Below, piece by piece: positions 9,287-19,410 of a stretch of 64,000 nucleotides of DNA. The DNA comes from Lutimonas halocynthiae (GTDB lineage: Bacteria > Bacteroidota > Bacteroidia > Flavobacteriales > Flavobacteriaceae). The stretch's first letter is position 1, and each line of letters begins with the position of its first letter. The translations under genes were made by a program, and so were the position numbers. The stretch is from contig NZ_JAUFQO010000004.1 of NCBI RefSeq assembly GCF_030409835.1, forward strand, positions 1 through 64,000, read 5' to 3'. The notes under the pieces were generated by a model. That model made no database searches. It saw nothing but the letters and a program-made list of their open reading frames with translations, and was not told where the DNA came from.

Positions 9287-11740
9287 ATGATGAATAAGAC
9301 GGTTCAATCCTCAAAAAAATTGTCCTTCCTGGAATTTAAAAATGAAGTCTTAAAAGACTATAAAATTGCAGTTCTTAGCAGAGAATGTAGCATGATAGGA
9401 AGGCGTGAGGTATTAACCGGTAAAGCTAAATTTGGTATTTTTGGAGGAGGCAAAGAAATTCCTCAACTAGCGATGGCCAAGGCTTTTAAAAAAGGGGATT
9501 GGCGATCAGGATATTATAGAGACCAAACCTTTATGATGGCGATTGGAGAATATGAACCAAAACATTTTTTCGCCAGCCTTTATGCGCATGCTGACATCAA
9601 AGCAGATTCTTTTTCTGCTGGCAGACAAATGAACGGACACTTTTCTACACACTCCATCAATGAAGACGGGAGCTGGAAAAATCTTAAAGAACAATATAAC
9701 GTAAGTGCTGACATCTCACCCACTTCGGGTCAAATGCCGCGTTTATTAGGGCTTGCTGAAGCTTCAAAAAAATTCAGAAACATTCCTGATCTGGATAAAG
9801 AAGGAATCCTTTCTGCCAAAGGCAATGAAGTGGCCTGGGGTACGATCGGAAACGCCAGTACATCCGAAGGTCCGTTCTTTGAAACAATTAATGCGGCAGG
9901 TGTATTAAAGGTGCCAATGGTAATAAGTATTTGGGATGATGAATATGGAATTTCGGTTCACTCAAAGTACCAAACTACCAAAGAAAATATTTCTGAAATC
10001 CTCAAAGGGTTTCAGAGAGAGGGCAAGGGATCTGGATATGAAATTTTTGTTGTAAATGGTTGGAATTACACGCAACTTGTTGACACCTATACCAAAGCAT
10101 CTGCGATAGCAAGAGATGAACACGTACCTGTGATCATCCACGTCAAAGAACTCACGCAACCTCAAGGACATTCTACATCTGGCTCTCATGAAAGATATAA
10201 GGATAAAGAACGACTGGAGTGGGAAAAAGAGCATGACTGTAATGCAAAAATGAGAGAGTGGATTTTAAATTTTGAATTGGAAGATCAGGATGGTCAAATG
10301 CTAAAATTTGTGGAGAATGAAGATGTTTTAAAACAACTTGAGAAAGAGGTTAAAATTACCGTTAGAAATGCAAAGAAGGAAGCTTGGGATGATTTTGTTC
10401 AGCCCATGTTACAAGAAAGAAAAGAACTGGTAAAACTGCTGGAGAAAGCAGCCAGAAAAAGTGAGAATGAGATTTTTATCGATAAGTTAAAACGAGAACT
10501 TGAATCTATCGATGAACCCATTCGAAAAAATATTCTCACCATAGGGCGTAGGAGTTTAATTTACCTCAGAGATGAAGATTTTTTAGAAAAAGAACTGCTT
10601 CAGAACTGGTTGAAAGACTACCATGCACTGCAACAACCAAAATACAGTTCTCATTTATATAGCGAATTAGATACCAGAGCCACGAACATAGCTGAGATAG
10701 AGGCAGAATATGACGAAGAGGCAGAAGATGTTGATGCTAGGGTGATTATCAGAAATAATTTTGATGCCTTGTTGAGCACTAATAATAAGGTTCTCATTTT
10801 TGGAGAAGATTCTGGAAAGATTGGCGATGTAAATCAAGGGCTCGAAGGATTGCAGGAGAAACATGGTGAAGAAAGAGTATATGATACCGGAATCAGGGAA
10901 GTGACCATCATTGGACAAGGCTTAGGTATGGCCATGAGAGGCTTAAGGCCGATAGCTGAAATTCAATACTTAGACTATATTTTTTACGCTACTCAGGTAT
11001 TAACTGATGATCTAGCCACACTGAGATACAGAACCTTTGGCAAGCAGGTTGCACCCTTAATCATTAGAACCAGAGGGCATCGTCTAGAAGGTATTTGGCA
11101 TTCCGGATCACAGATGGGTAGTTTGGTTAATCTCTTTAGAGGAATTTATATCCTTGTACCTCGTAACATGACCAAAGCAGCTGGCTTCTACAATACTTTA
11201 CTAAAATCAGATGAACCGGCCATTGTTATTGAAAATTTGAATGGCTATAGACTTAAAGAAAGTATGCCTACCAATTTAGGTGAATTTACTACTCCTATCG
11301 GGGTAGTTGAAACAGTCAAAGAAGGAAGCGATATTACCTTGTTGTCTTATGGTTCCACGTTAAAATTAGTGGAAGAAGCTTCAAAAGACCTGTCTCAGGT
11401 AGGTATTGATGCTGAAATTATTGATGTTCAGTCATTATTGCCTTTTGATTTGGAGCAAAACGTTTTATTGAGTGTTAGAAAAACAAATAGACTTGTCATT
11501 ATAGATGAAGATATTCCTGGAGGAGCATCTGCATACCTTCTTGATGAAATAGTAAATAAGCAAGGAGCTTACAATTATTTAGATAGCAGGCCAACAACCA
11601 TAACTGCTAAACCGCATAGACCTGCATATGGTACCGATGGTGATTACTTCTCAAAACCATCCGTAAATGATATTTTTGAAGGGGTATACAAAATCATGCA
11701 TGAGAGTGATCCTGAAAAATTTAAGAGTCTGTTTTCGTAA
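9287..11740 (+). CDS. alpha-keto acid dehydrogenase E1, fused alpha and beta subunits
   Basis: This thiamine-diphosphate enzyme has 817 residues. The N-terminal half matches the E1 alpha subunit (RSGYYRDQT, then GNASTSEGPFFE in the cofactor-binding region). The C-terminal half matches the E1 beta subunit (FGEDSGKIGDVNQG, then the transketolase C-terminal domain with IIDVQSLLPFD). Such E1 enzymes decarboxylate branched-chain 2-oxo acids or pyruvate and pass the acyl group to an E2 lipoyl protein. No E2 or E3 gene is adjacent, so the substrate is uncertain; a 2-oxoisovalerate dehydrogenase is the likeliest label. The alpha-beta fusion is common in Bacteroidota. It has its own promoter and is probably monocistronic. 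Confidence 0.85.
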   Translation: MMNKTVQSSKKLSFLEFKNEVLKDYKIAVLSRECSMIGRREVLTGKAKFGIFGGGKEIPQLAMAKAFKKGDWRSGYYRDQTFMMAIGEYEPKHFFASLYAHADIKADSFSAGRQMNGHFSTHSINEDGSWKNLKEQYNVSADISPTSGQMPRLLGLAEASKKFRNIPDLDKEGILSAKGNEVAWGTIGNASTSEGPFFETINAAGVLKVPMVISIWDDEYGISVHSKYQTTKENISEILKGFQREGKGSGYEIFVVNGWNYTQLVDTYTKASAIARDEHVPVIIHVKELTQPQGHSTSGSHERYKDKERLEWEKEHDCNAKMREWILNFELEDQDGQMLKFVENEDVLKQLEKEVKITVRNAKKEAWDDFVQPMLQERKELVKLLEKAARKSENEIFIDKLKRELESIDEPIRKNILTIGRRSLIYLRDEDFLEKELLQNWLKDYHALQQPKYSSHLYSELDTRATNIAEIEAEYDEEAEDVDARVIIRNNFDALLSTNNKVLIFGEDSGKIGDVNQGLEGLQEKHGEERVYDTGIREVTIIGQGLGMAMRGLRPIAEIQYLDYIFYATQVLTDDLATLRYRTFGKQVAPLIIRTRGHRLEGIWHSGSQMGSLVNLFRGIYILVPRNMTKAAGFYNTLLKSDEPAIVIENLNGYRLKESMPTNLGEFTTPIGVVETVKEGSDITLLSYGSTLKLVEEASKDLSQVGIDAEIIDVQSLLPFDLEQNVLLSVRKTNRLVIIDEDIPGGASAYLLDEIVNKQGAYNYLDSRPTTITAKPHRPAYGTDGDYFSKPSVNDIFEGVYKIMHESDPEKFKSLFS

Positions 11741-11789
11741 CCAAAGTTGCATAAAGGCTTAATGAAGCGTTAAAAAAAAATTTATTGAA

Positions 11790-11818
11790 TTGTTTTTATC
11801 AGGAAAATACTACTTTTG
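11790..11818 (+). promoter_or_regulatory. promoter of the L,D-transpeptidase gene
   Basis: TTG at 11790-11792 and TACTTTTG at 11811-11818 are separated by 18 nt, a complete Bacteroidota -33/-7 pair. The gene starts 75 nt downstream at 11894, which leaves an untranslated leader of about 65-70 nt. Confidence 0.7.
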
Positions 11819-11893
11819 TAGCTTGGTGTGAATGACTTAAGTGTTGTTAAAGCATCATAATATCAACCGCCGCCCCTTTTATAAACTTGAAAT

Positions 11894-12643
11894 ATGATCA
11901 AAAAAGGATTCTTCTTGCTTTGTTTTCTTCTCATTAACCTAGGCGGTCAGACTATAAATGCAGCATCTTTAAGGCCCAACATTGGCGTTGTAAATTTTGA
12001 GGATTTCAAAGCTTACGCAGAAAGGTTCTACCATACACTTGGCGATAGTGATCTTGACTATAAAGCTTTTGAAACAGCCTTAAAGGGATACCTTAAATTA
12101 CAGGAAGAAGGTCAGATTGAAGATAATAGCCTACTGACTGTTATTGACATGAGTATTTCAGCAAATAGAAACAGGTTCTTTTTGATTGACGTTAAAAATC
12201 AAAAAATCATTCATAAGTCTATTGTTGCGCATGGTAGAAATTCGGGTGGTGAATTTGCAAAAGATTTTTCAAACAAAATAGGTTCATTCAAAAGCAGCAT
12301 TGGCTTTTATAGAACGGCCGAAACCTATAGTGGTAAGCACGGCTTGTCATTGCGTCTTGACGGTTTAGAATTCAGTAATAACAATGCTAGAGAAAGGGCT
12401 ATTGTAATTCATGCAGCTGATTATGTAAGTGCGGGTTTTATAAAGCAAAATGGCAGACTAGGAAGAAGTTTAGGCTGTCCTTCATTACCTAAAAAGGACT
12501 ACAATCAAATTGTCCATAAAATCAAGAATGGATCCTTGCTTTTTATTTATTATCCTGAGGATAATTATTTAAAAAACTCATCGCTTGCCAATTATTCGAT
12601 ACTTAAAGAAGCCAAACTTAACGGACCTCTTACGAGTCAATAA
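11894..12643 (+). CDS. murein L,D-transpeptidase catalytic domain protein (YkuD_2 type)
   Basis: This exported protein of 249 residues has a signal peptide at about 1-24. The catalytic region carries VIHAADYVS and GRSLGCPSLP, the His and Cys motifs of the YkuD_2 branch of L,D-transpeptidases. These act on peptidoglycan stem peptides in the periplasm, forming 3-3 cross-links or attaching proteins. The length fits the family. It has its own promoter and converges with pyrD, with only 7 bp between the stop codons. Confidence 0.85.
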   Translation: MIKKGFFLLCFLLINLGGQTINAASLRPNIGVVNFEDFKAYAERFYHTLGDSDLDYKAFETALKGYLKLQEEGQIEDNSLLTVIDMSISANRNRFFLIDVKNQKIIHKSIVAHGRNSGGEFAKDFSNKIGSFKSSIGFYRTAETYSGKHGLSLRLDGLEFSNNNARERAIVIHAADYVSAGFIKQNGRLGRSLGCPSLPKKDYNQIVHKIKNGSLLFIYYPEDNYLKNSSLANYSILKEAKLNGPLTSQ

Positions 12644-12650
12644 ATTTAAT

Positions 12651-13664
12651 TTACATCAAACTTTTATTGATCCTCTTCACCAAGCCAGGGCCTTCATATA
12701 TAAAACCAGTATACAACTGAATTAAATCAGCTCCGGCTTCAAGTTTTTCGCGTGCATCCTCTTCTGAATGAATACCCCCTACTCCAATAATTGGAAAAGA
12801 TTTATTCGATTTTTCAGCCAGAAACCTAATAACTTCAGTCGATCTGTTTTTCACTGGTTTCCCGCTTAATCCACCAGTTTCTTCTTTGTTTTCAGCGCTA
12901 AGTCCTTCTCGAGAAATTGTCGTATTCGTTGCAATGACACCAGCAATTTTTGTTGTGTTCACGATATCTATAATATCCATCAACTGACTATCTGTTAAAT
13001 CCGGTGCTATCTTTAGTAAAATAGGCTTGGGTGCTTCCTTTGTGTTATTCTTATCCTGCAAAGTTTGCAGCAATTTCATAAGTGGCTCCTTATCCTGTAA
13101 GGCTCTTAAATTTGGCGTGTTGGGAGAACTAACATTAACGACAAAATAATCAACCACATCGAATAGCTTCTCAAAACAAATCATGTAATCATCAATAGCA
13201 TTCTCATTCGGCGTTACTTTGTTCTTTCCTATATTACCCCCTATTATGATATCCGTTTTCCTTTTTCTTAACCTTTCAACAACCGCATCAACCCCATCAT
13301 TGTTAAAACCCATTCTATTGATCAAAGCCTCATCGCTTTTAAGTCTGAAAATTCTTTTTTTAGGATTCCCTGGCTGGGCTTTTGGTGTCACTGTCCCTAC
13401 CTCAACAAAACCGAAACCAAAATTAGAAAACTCATCAAATAACACCGCATTCTTATCGAATCCCGCAGCCAAGCCAACAGGGTTCTTGAATTTTAAACCA
13501 AAGACTTCTTTTTCCAAACTAGGCGCAGACACTTTAAACATGCTTTCTGCAATTGAAGGCAGAAAAGGAAATTTCATACCTGTTTTGATCGTAGAAAAAG
13601 TGAAATGATGAATTTTTTCAGGGTCGAATTGAAAAAGAAATTTTCGAATAACTGCTTTGTACAT
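12651..13664 (-). CDS. pyrD: dihydroorotate dehydrogenase (quinone), class 2
   Basis: PyrD oxidises dihydroorotate to orotate in pyrimidine synthesis, using FMN and membrane quinone. Motifs seen are [29 protein letters not shown] with the catalytic Ser region, and the FMN phosphate site IGVGGI. The N-terminal helical extension ([21 protein letters not shown]) marks the membrane-associated class 2. I choose the ATG at 13664, giving 337 residues. The frame is open up to 13721, but that start would lie upstream of the -7 box at 13686-13679. Confidence 0.93.
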   Translation of the reverse strand: MYKAVIRKFLFQFDPEKIHHFTFSTIKTGMKFPFLPSIAESMFKVSAPSLEKEVFGLKFKNPVGLAAGFDKNAVLFDEFSNFGFGFVEVGTVTPKAQPGNPKKRIFRLKSDEALINRMGFNNDGVDAVVERLRKRKTDIIIGGNIGKNKVTPNENAIDDYMICFEKLFDVVDYFVVNVSSPNTPNLRALQDKEPLMKLLQTLQDKNNTKEAPKPILLKIAPDLTDSQLMDIIDIVNTTKIAGVIATNTTISREGLSAENKEETGGLSGKPVKNRSTEVIRFLAEKSNKSFPIIGVGGIHSEEDAREKLEAGADLIQLYTGFIYEGPGLVKRINKSLM

Positions 13665-13678
13665 TGCTCTTTTTTTTG

Positions 13679-13686
13679 CAAATATA
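13679..13686 (-). promoter_or_regulatory. -7 promoter box of pyrD
   Basis: On the minus strand this reads TATATTTG, an exact TAnnTTTG. It lies 14 nt before the ATG at 13664, giving a very short leader and fixing the start codon. No -33 TTG is apparent. Confidence 0.6.
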
Positions 13687-13751
13687 ATTGAAAATAAAAA
13701 GGAATCATCAGCCTTGATCACTCCTTTTTAATAAATTAATACGAATGAATC

Positions 13752-14621
13752 CTATTCATATGCATAGGTTGTTTTAGAAGTTAGCATGTCATTGTAAAAA
13801 ATATCCCTTTCAATAGGAAACCCCTCATCATCAATAACATATTCATATCTTAAGGCACTATTTTCGGATGTACTTGTCAGCAAAAATTTATCTGCGTAAA
13901 CCATTGGAATGTCAAGTAATGAACTTAGAGATAAGGCAGCATTATTTACCTCCCTGCCATAAATACTTTGAAAATATTTTTTATAAAAATCTCCATGCTC
14001 CAGATTAATTTCATCATAGGTGTAATTATATGTATCAGCAGAAGGAGTTCTCACAGATATGATTTGATTTTCTTCATAATCAGCCTCAAAAATTTTACCG
14101 TCTTCTGATTCAATCTTTTTAATTAAATTCAATTCATTTAAACTATAAACAAAGGTTCCACCTGGCAATGGTTCTTTTAAATTGTCCTTTTGCTGTTCAA
14201 GAATTGTACTATCTCCAGGGTATTCAAATTCTCTGTAATAAGCCATTTCTGGTGCTGTACGATTTTCACTATAAAACTCAATTAACCTGCCCTCCGTATC
14301 ATAGATAAAGTCATCTTGCTCTTCAAAAACATCATTATAGTAATACTTTATTCTTTCAATCGACCCTCTGCTATTATACTTATATTCAACCTTAGCTACC
14401 AAAGTATTTCCTTCATAGGTATATTTTAAGTATTGCTTACCGCTTAGAAAATATTCTTCAATTCTATTGGATTCCTCCCCGTCTTTATATTCCCTCGTAA
14501 TAATTTCATTAAGAACCCTTTCTTTTAGCTCAATTGGCACCGTAGTCACGTCATCTTCTGAACAAGACGAAATAAATATTAAAATTGTCCAAAAAATAAT
14601 TTGTAAAACCCTGTTTTTCAT
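13752..14621 (-). CDS. predicted surface lipoprotein with YD/RHS-like strands
   Basis: I do not recognise a named family. The 289-residue protein starts with a lipoprotein signal whose lipobox ends ISSC. Acidic residues after the Cys (SEDD) resemble the Bacteroidota lipoprotein export signal that sends lipoproteins to the cell surface. The rest consists of repeated beta strands of the kind YTYEGNTLVAKVEYKYNSRG and FIYDTEGRLIEFY, reminiscent of RHS/YD repeats and of DUF4595-type proteins. It lies between pyrD and pheT, each apparently with its own promoter. Function unknown. Confidence 0.6.
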   Translation of the reverse strand: MKNRVLQIIFWTILIFISSCSEDDVTTVPIELKERVLNEIITREYKDGEESNRIEEYFLSGKQYLKYTYEGNTLVAKVEYKYNSRGSIERIKYYYNDVFEEQDDFIYDTEGRLIEFYSENRTAPEMAYYREFEYPGDSTILEQQKDNLKEPLPGGTFVYSLNELNLIKKIESEDGKIFEADYEENQIISVRTPSADTYNYTYDEINLEHGDFYKKYFQSIYGREVNNAALSLSSLLDIPMVYADKFLLTSTSENSALRYEYVIDDEGFPIERDIFYNDMLTSKTTYAYE

Positions 14622-14690
14622 GTACTTAAAATAAGTCCTTTTGTTTTATAATATTAGAAAAAATATGAACCATTAACAATACAAAATGAT

Positions 14691-14725
14691 AAAAAAACCC
14701 TTTAAGAACTATCGTTCTTAAAGGG
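14691..14725 (-). terminator. rho-independent terminator of pheT
   Basis: A perfect 12-bp stem (arms 14698-14709 and 14714-14725, loop TATC) is followed on the minus strand by a run of seven T (14697-14691). It lies 66 bp after the pheT stop codon. Confidence 0.85.
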
Positions 14726-14790
14726 TATACATCATTGTATTATTTTCGTCCGCAAAAGCGGCTTACCTATAATCTCACAAAACCATAAGG

Positions 14791-17223
14791 CTATCTCAAC
14801 TCCGCATCAAACTCCTTGTTAAATCCTTGTTGTAACTTACTCATGATCTTATCAATCTGCTTATCTGTTAGGGTTTTATTCTCATCCTGTAAAATAAAAC
14901 TCAGTGCATAAGATTTTTTACCCTTAGGTAATTTATCCCCTACATAAACATCAAACAAATCTACATTTTTTAATAATTTTCGTTCACTCTGGAAAGCATA
15001 ATTATACAAATCAATAAAATCAACTTTTTCATCTAAAAGCAATGCCAAATCTCTTTTTACTTCAGGGTATTTAGGCATTTCTGTAATCTTAATTTTTCTT
15101 TTACCTGCACTTTTAATTACATTATTCCAATTGAAATCAGCAAATAAAACTTCTTGTTTGATACCAAACTTTTTCAGGATGGATTTATTCACAAATCCAA
15201 ATTCAACAATCTTGGTTTTCCCCTGATTCATAGCAAGACCTTCTGAAAAAATATCGTTTTGCGTTTTAGCATATTTAAGTCCTGCAACACCTAGTCTATC
15301 CAAAAGGCTTTGTACTACCCCTTTTAAATAAAACACATCAGCAGGTCTGTTAGCCTGCGCCCAGAAATCAGCAGTTCTTTTACCAGTAAACATTAAAGAC
15401 AAGTGTTTGTCTTCAGTATATCCTGATTCATGTTTGTGGTAAGTATTACCAAATTCAAATAATTTTAAATCTAAATTTTTCCTGTTGATATTATAAGAAA
15501 GCCCCTCCAATAAACCAAAAACCATGGATTGTCTCATAACTGAAAGATCTCCACTTAATGCATTGAGGATTTCCACATTTTTCTCCTTGTCTATTGATTC
15601 AGAAGCATCAACGTACTCAGGTTTTGTCAAAGAATTACTCATTGACTCGTATATTCCGTTAGAAATTAAAAATCCGGAAGCAACTTGCTCAATTTTTTCA
15701 GGGCTCGATTTATCGGAGCTTGAAACAGACGTTTTTATCTTATCTGGAGTTTCTATATTGTTATATCCATATACTCTCAAAATTTCTTCAACGATATCTG
15801 CCTCCCTGGTAACATCCACACGATAGGCAGGTATTGTTAATCCAAGTCCGGATTCTGTTTGATGATTGATTTTAATATCAAGAGAAGCTAAAATGTCTTT
15901 AATGGTATCTGTTGGTATTTCTTCACCAATTAATCTAAAGGCTTTCTCGTAAGAAAAATTCACCTGGAAATCTTCAATTTTATTCGGGTATAAATCTATC
16001 ACATCAGAAACTATCTTTCCATTTGCAATTTGTGCAATCCAAATAGCTGCGCGCTTAAGAGCATAAACTACGGCATTAGGATTTATACCTCTTTCAAATC
16101 TAAAAGAAGCATCTGTGTTCAAGGCATGTCTCTTTGCCGTTTTTCTAATGGAAACCGGATTAAAATACGCAGCTTCTAAAAATATAGTTTTTGTGTTTTC
16201 TGTTACACCTGATTTCAATCCACCAAATACACCACCAATACACATAGGGTTATCTTCTCCGTCACAAATCATGATATCATCCTCATGTAATTCTCTTTCA
16301 ACACCATCAAGACCTAAAAACTTTGTACCCGTTGGAAGGTTTTTTACAAGAACCTTCTCCCCTTTTATTTTATCCGCATCAAAGGCATGCAAGGGCTGCC
16401 CCAGTCCGTGCAAAATATAGTTTGTAATATCCACCACATTGTTGATGGGCACCAAACCAATTGCTCGTAATTTGTTTTGTAACCAAGCAGGAGAATCTTC
16501 AATTTTTAAATCTGTAATGGTTATTCCTGCGTATCTCGGAACTTGTTTGTGATCAGCAACTTCTACCTTCACTGCAAACGTTCTCTCATCCACATGAAAT
16601 TCACTCACTGAAGGTGTATTCATTTTTGTCTGCATCTCCTCTACCTGTAACAAACCTGCATAAAGATCTCTTGCTACACCCAAATGACTCATTGCATCGG
16701 CTCTATTTGGAGTCAATCCTATTTCAAAAACCTTATCACTATACAAATCAAAGATATCTGAAGCCTTCGCTCCAATCTTAGTGTCTTCTTCTAAGACCAT
16801 AATGCCATCATGACCTTTGCCCAGACCTAATTCATCTTCAGCGCAAATCATTCCATGACTAAATTCTCCTCTTATTTTCCCCTTTTTAATCTTAAATCCT
16901 TCTCCTGATTCATCATAAAGTGTTGTACCTATAGTCGCTACAGGAACTTTCTGTCCTTTCTCAACATTAGGCGCTCCACATACAATTTGAACCGGCAGGT
17001 CTTCTCCAAGGTCAACCTGAGTAACTTTTAACCTATCAGCATTTGGATGTTGCTCACAACTCAAAACCTCACCAACAATGACTCCTTCAAGATTTCCTTT
17101 TACAGATTCAAATGTTTCAATTCCTTCAACTTCTAATCCTAAATCAGTTAAGATCTCACTTACTTTATCAACATCGAGATCGATGTTTAAAAATTCTTTT
17201 AACCAATTATATGATATCTTCAT
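14791..17223 (-). CDS. pheT: phenylalanine--tRNA ligase beta subunit
   Basis: PheT is the 810-residue beta subunit of the alpha2-beta2 enzyme that charges tRNA-Phe. Domains in order are the tRNA-binding OB fold (about 40-150; SCEQHPNADRLKV), B3/B4 editing domain (about 215-390), B5 domain (about 400-475), core domain, and a C-terminal ferredoxin-fold anticodon-binding domain (about 715-810; KYPEVKRDLALL). The length is normal. pheS is not adjacent, which is usual in Bacteroidota. The gene has its own promoter and a strong terminator. Confidence 0.95.
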   Translation of the reverse strand: MKISYNWLKEFLNIDLDVDKVSEILTDLGLEVEGIETFESVKGNLEGVIVGEVLSCEQHPNADRLKVTQVDLGEDLPVQIVCGAPNVEKGQKVPVATIGTTLYDESGEGFKIKKGKIRGEFSHGMICAEDELGLGKGHDGIMVLEEDTKIGAKASDIFDLYSDKVFEIGLTPNRADAMSHLGVARDLYAGLLQVEEMQTKMNTPSVSEFHVDERTFAVKVEVADHKQVPRYAGITITDLKIEDSPAWLQNKLRAIGLVPINNVVDITNYILHGLGQPLHAFDADKIKGEKVLVKNLPTGTKFLGLDGVERELHEDDIMICDGEDNPMCIGGVFGGLKSGVTENTKTIFLEAAYFNPVSIRKTAKRHALNTDASFRFERGINPNAVVYALKRAAIWIAQIANGKIVSDVIDLYPNKIEDFQVNFSYEKAFRLIGEEIPTDTIKDILASLDIKINHQTESGLGLTIPAYRVDVTREADIVEEILRVYGYNNIETPDKIKTSVSSSDKSSPEKIEQVASGFLISNGIYESMSNSLTKPEYVDASESIDKEKNVEILNALSGDLSVMRQSMVFGLLEGLSYNINRKNLDLKLFEFGNTYHKHESGYTEDKHLSLMFTGKRTADFWAQANRPADVFYLKGVVQSLLDRLGVAGLKYAKTQNDIFSEGLAMNQGKTKIVEFGFVNKSILKKFGIKQEVLFADFNWNNVIKSAGKRKIKITEMPKYPEVKRDLALLLDEKVDFIDLYNYAFQSERKLLKNVDLFDVYVGDKLPKGKKSYALSFILQDENKTLTDKQIDKIMSKLQQGFNKEFDAELR

Positions 17224-17309
17224 TCTATTTTTTTTAAGACTCCAAAATTAAGTATAAATCACCATTTACGAGGCTATAAGCCTATGATTTTCTCTAATTT
17301 TTTCAGCTG

Positions 17310-17317
17310 CAAATATA
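17310..17317 (-). promoter_or_regulatory. -7 promoter box of pheT
   Basis: The minus strand reads TATATTTG, an exact TAnnTTTG, 86 nt upstream of the pheT ATG. The resulting leader of about 80 nt is longer than those of neighbouring genes. I could not identify a pheST-type leader peptide or T-box in it. Confidence 0.5.
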
Positions 17318-17428
17318 GGCAATTGTGCTACGTTTTGAATAGCTTTTAAGTGAGAATTTTTCCAGGTCTTTATTCATTTTAAATATTAATTTAAATTCCC
17401 TATTTTGCATTATTAATAATTTTACGGC

Positions 17429-19207
17429 ATGTCTATAGAAACAACAAGAATATTTGATTTCGCATATTATCAACTTGATAAATATAACCTTGCCAAATCT
17501 TTGGTATCAAAGGTCAATGGAGAATGGATAAGTACTTCGTCGCAAGAATTTATCGCAAAAGCAAATATCGTCAGTAGAGGATTACTTGCTCTTGGTGTGA
17601 AACCAGGAGATAAAATTGCGCTGATATCTTCTACCAACAGAACCGAATGGAATATTTTAGACTTAGCGCTCCTTCAAATTGGTGCAGTAAATGTTCCCAT
17701 TTATCCAACAATCAGCGAGTCAGATTACAAGTACATTTTCAATCATGCCGAAGTAAAATATTGCTTCCTGTCGGATGAAGCACTTTTTGAAAAGGCCAAT
17801 GCTGTGCAGAAAGAAGTAAAAAGTCTGAAGCGCATTTTTTCTTTTGATAAAATAAAAGATTGTGCCTATTGGGAAGAAGTCTTTACGCTTGGCTCTGAAG
17901 AGTCATTACAAGAAAAAGTTGATGCATTAAAAGATAAAGTCAAGCCTGAAGATTTGGCCACTATTATTTATACCTCAGGAACAACAGGCGTCCCTAAAGG
18001 TGTTATGCTCTCACATAACAATCTTGTAAGCAACGTTAAAGACACCGTTCAGGGCTTACCTTTTTTGAAAGACATTAATAATGTTTTAAGTTTCTTACCG
18101 GTATGTCATGTATTTGAACGCATGTTGCATTATTTATACATCTATTCGGGTATTACCATTTATTTTGCTGAATCGATTGAAAAAATAGCTGATAATGTAA
18201 AAGAAGTCCAACCTGATTTTATGAGTGTTGTTCCAAGGTTGCTTGAAAAAATTTATGACAGCATTATTGCAAAAGGCACCGCTCTTACAGGTATTAAAAA
18301 GTCTTTGTTCTTTTGGGCTGTCAACGTAGGCCTGGCTTATGAGCCTTATGGAAGGAATGGTTGGTTGTATGAAAAAAAACTCGCCCTTGCCAACAAGTTA
18401 ATTTTCAGCAAATGGAGAGCAGCACTGGGTGGAAATCTGAGTAATATGGTATCTGGTTCAGCGGCATTACAACCGAGACTTACGAAAATATTTACCGCGG
18501 CTGGCATGCAGATCCTTGAGGGTTATGGACTCACAGAGACTTCTCCTGTGATCTCTGTAAATGTTTATGAAAATCAAAATTTCAAAGTAGGAACTGTAGG
18601 GAAAGCAATAGCGAATGTAGAGGTTAAGATAGCAGAAGACGGTGAAATATTGGTTAAAGGACCAAATGTAATGCTAGGTTATTATAAAGATGCTGCGAAA
18701 ACGACTGAAGTAATGACTGGAGATTATTTCCATACAGGGGATAAAGGAGAAATTGATAAAGAAGGCTTTTTAAAGATTACAGGACGGAAAAAAGAAATAT
18801 TTAAAACTTCTGGCGGGAAATATATTTCACCAACCCTTTTAGAAAATGAAATGAAACAGTCGCGTTTTATAGAGCAAATACTGGTTATTGGGGAAGGTCA
18901 AAAAATGCCAGCCGCGATTGTACAGCCCAATTATGAATTTGTCAAGGAATGGGCCCGTCGACACAATGTTAGCTGCGGTAATACACCCGAAGAAATGGCG
19001 GTAAATGAGGCCGTTCACAACAGAATTTTAGAAGAGATTGAACACGGGAACAAACAATTTGGAAAATGGGAAACAATCAAAAAATTTGAAATGACCCCTG
19101 AAGCCTGGACTGTGGATAATGATTTGCTTACGCCTACTTTTAAACCAAAAAGAGTGGTGATTTTAAAAACGTACAAACACCTTTACGACAAGATTTATAA
19201 CCAATAA
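17429..19207 (+). CDS. long-chain fatty acid--CoA ligase (AMP-forming)
   Basis: This 592-residue adenylate-forming enzyme is of the FadD15-like long-chain acyl-CoA synthetase type. It activates fatty acids through an acyl-AMP to acyl-CoA. The AMP-binding P-loop YTSGTTGVPKGV is at about 183-194, followed by the second motif EGYGLTETSP, then GDYFHTGDKG and the hinge and C-terminal lysine region (GRKKEIFKTSGGKYISP). No membrane segment is obvious. A near-consensus -7 element (TATTTTG, one base short) lies about 20 bp upstream. Chain-length preference cannot be read from sequence. Confidence 0.9.
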   Translation: MSIETTRIFDFAYYQLDKYNLAKSLVSKVNGEWISTSSQEFIAKANIVSRGLLALGVKPGDKIALISSTNRTEWNILDLALLQIGAVNVPIYPTISESDYKYIFNHAEVKYCFLSDEALFEKANAVQKEVKSLKRIFSFDKIKDCAYWEEVFTLGSEESLQEKVDALKDKVKPEDLATIIYTSGTTGVPKGVMLSHNNLVSNVKDTVQGLPFLKDINNVLSFLPVCHVFERMLHYLYIYSGITIYFAESIEKIADNVKEVQPDFMSVVPRLLEKIYDSIIAKGTALTGIKKSLFFWAVNVGLAYEPYGRNGWLYEKKLALANKLIFSKWRAALGGNLSNMVSGSAALQPRLTKIFTAAGMQILEGYGLTETSPVISVNVYENQNFKVGTVGKAIANVEVKIAEDGEILVKGPNVMLGYYKDAAKTTEVMTGDYFHTGDKGEIDKEGFLKITGRKKEIFKTSGGKYISPTLLENEMKQSRFIEQILVIGEGQKMPAAIVQPNYEFVKEWARRHNVSCGNTPEEMAVNEAVHNRILEEIEHGNKQFGKWETIKKFEMTPEAWTVDNDLLTPTFKPKRVVILKTYKHLYDKIYNQ

Positions 19208-19358
19208 AATGAGGTAATTATAACCTGAGGATTGCTTTTTCGACAATTCATCAATCTCATAATGATGTCGAATTATGCCTCTCCTTTGCTCAAAGTCATG
19301 ACTTTAGGATTATTTATTTACTAAGGATTCTTGACAAAATAAGCAGCACATATTTTAG

Positions 19359-19389
19359 TTGTAATTAGCTTTGGATATTCATACATTTG
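19359..19389 (+). promoter_or_regulatory. promoter of dnaX
   Basis: TTG at 19359-19361 and TACATTTG at 19382-19389 are 20 nt apart. The -7 box contains an in-frame TTG (19387), which therefore is not the start. The ATG at 19411 lies 21 nt downstream. Confidence 0.7.
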
Positions 19390-19410
19390 TTTCCTTCAAG
19401 TAGAGATCAA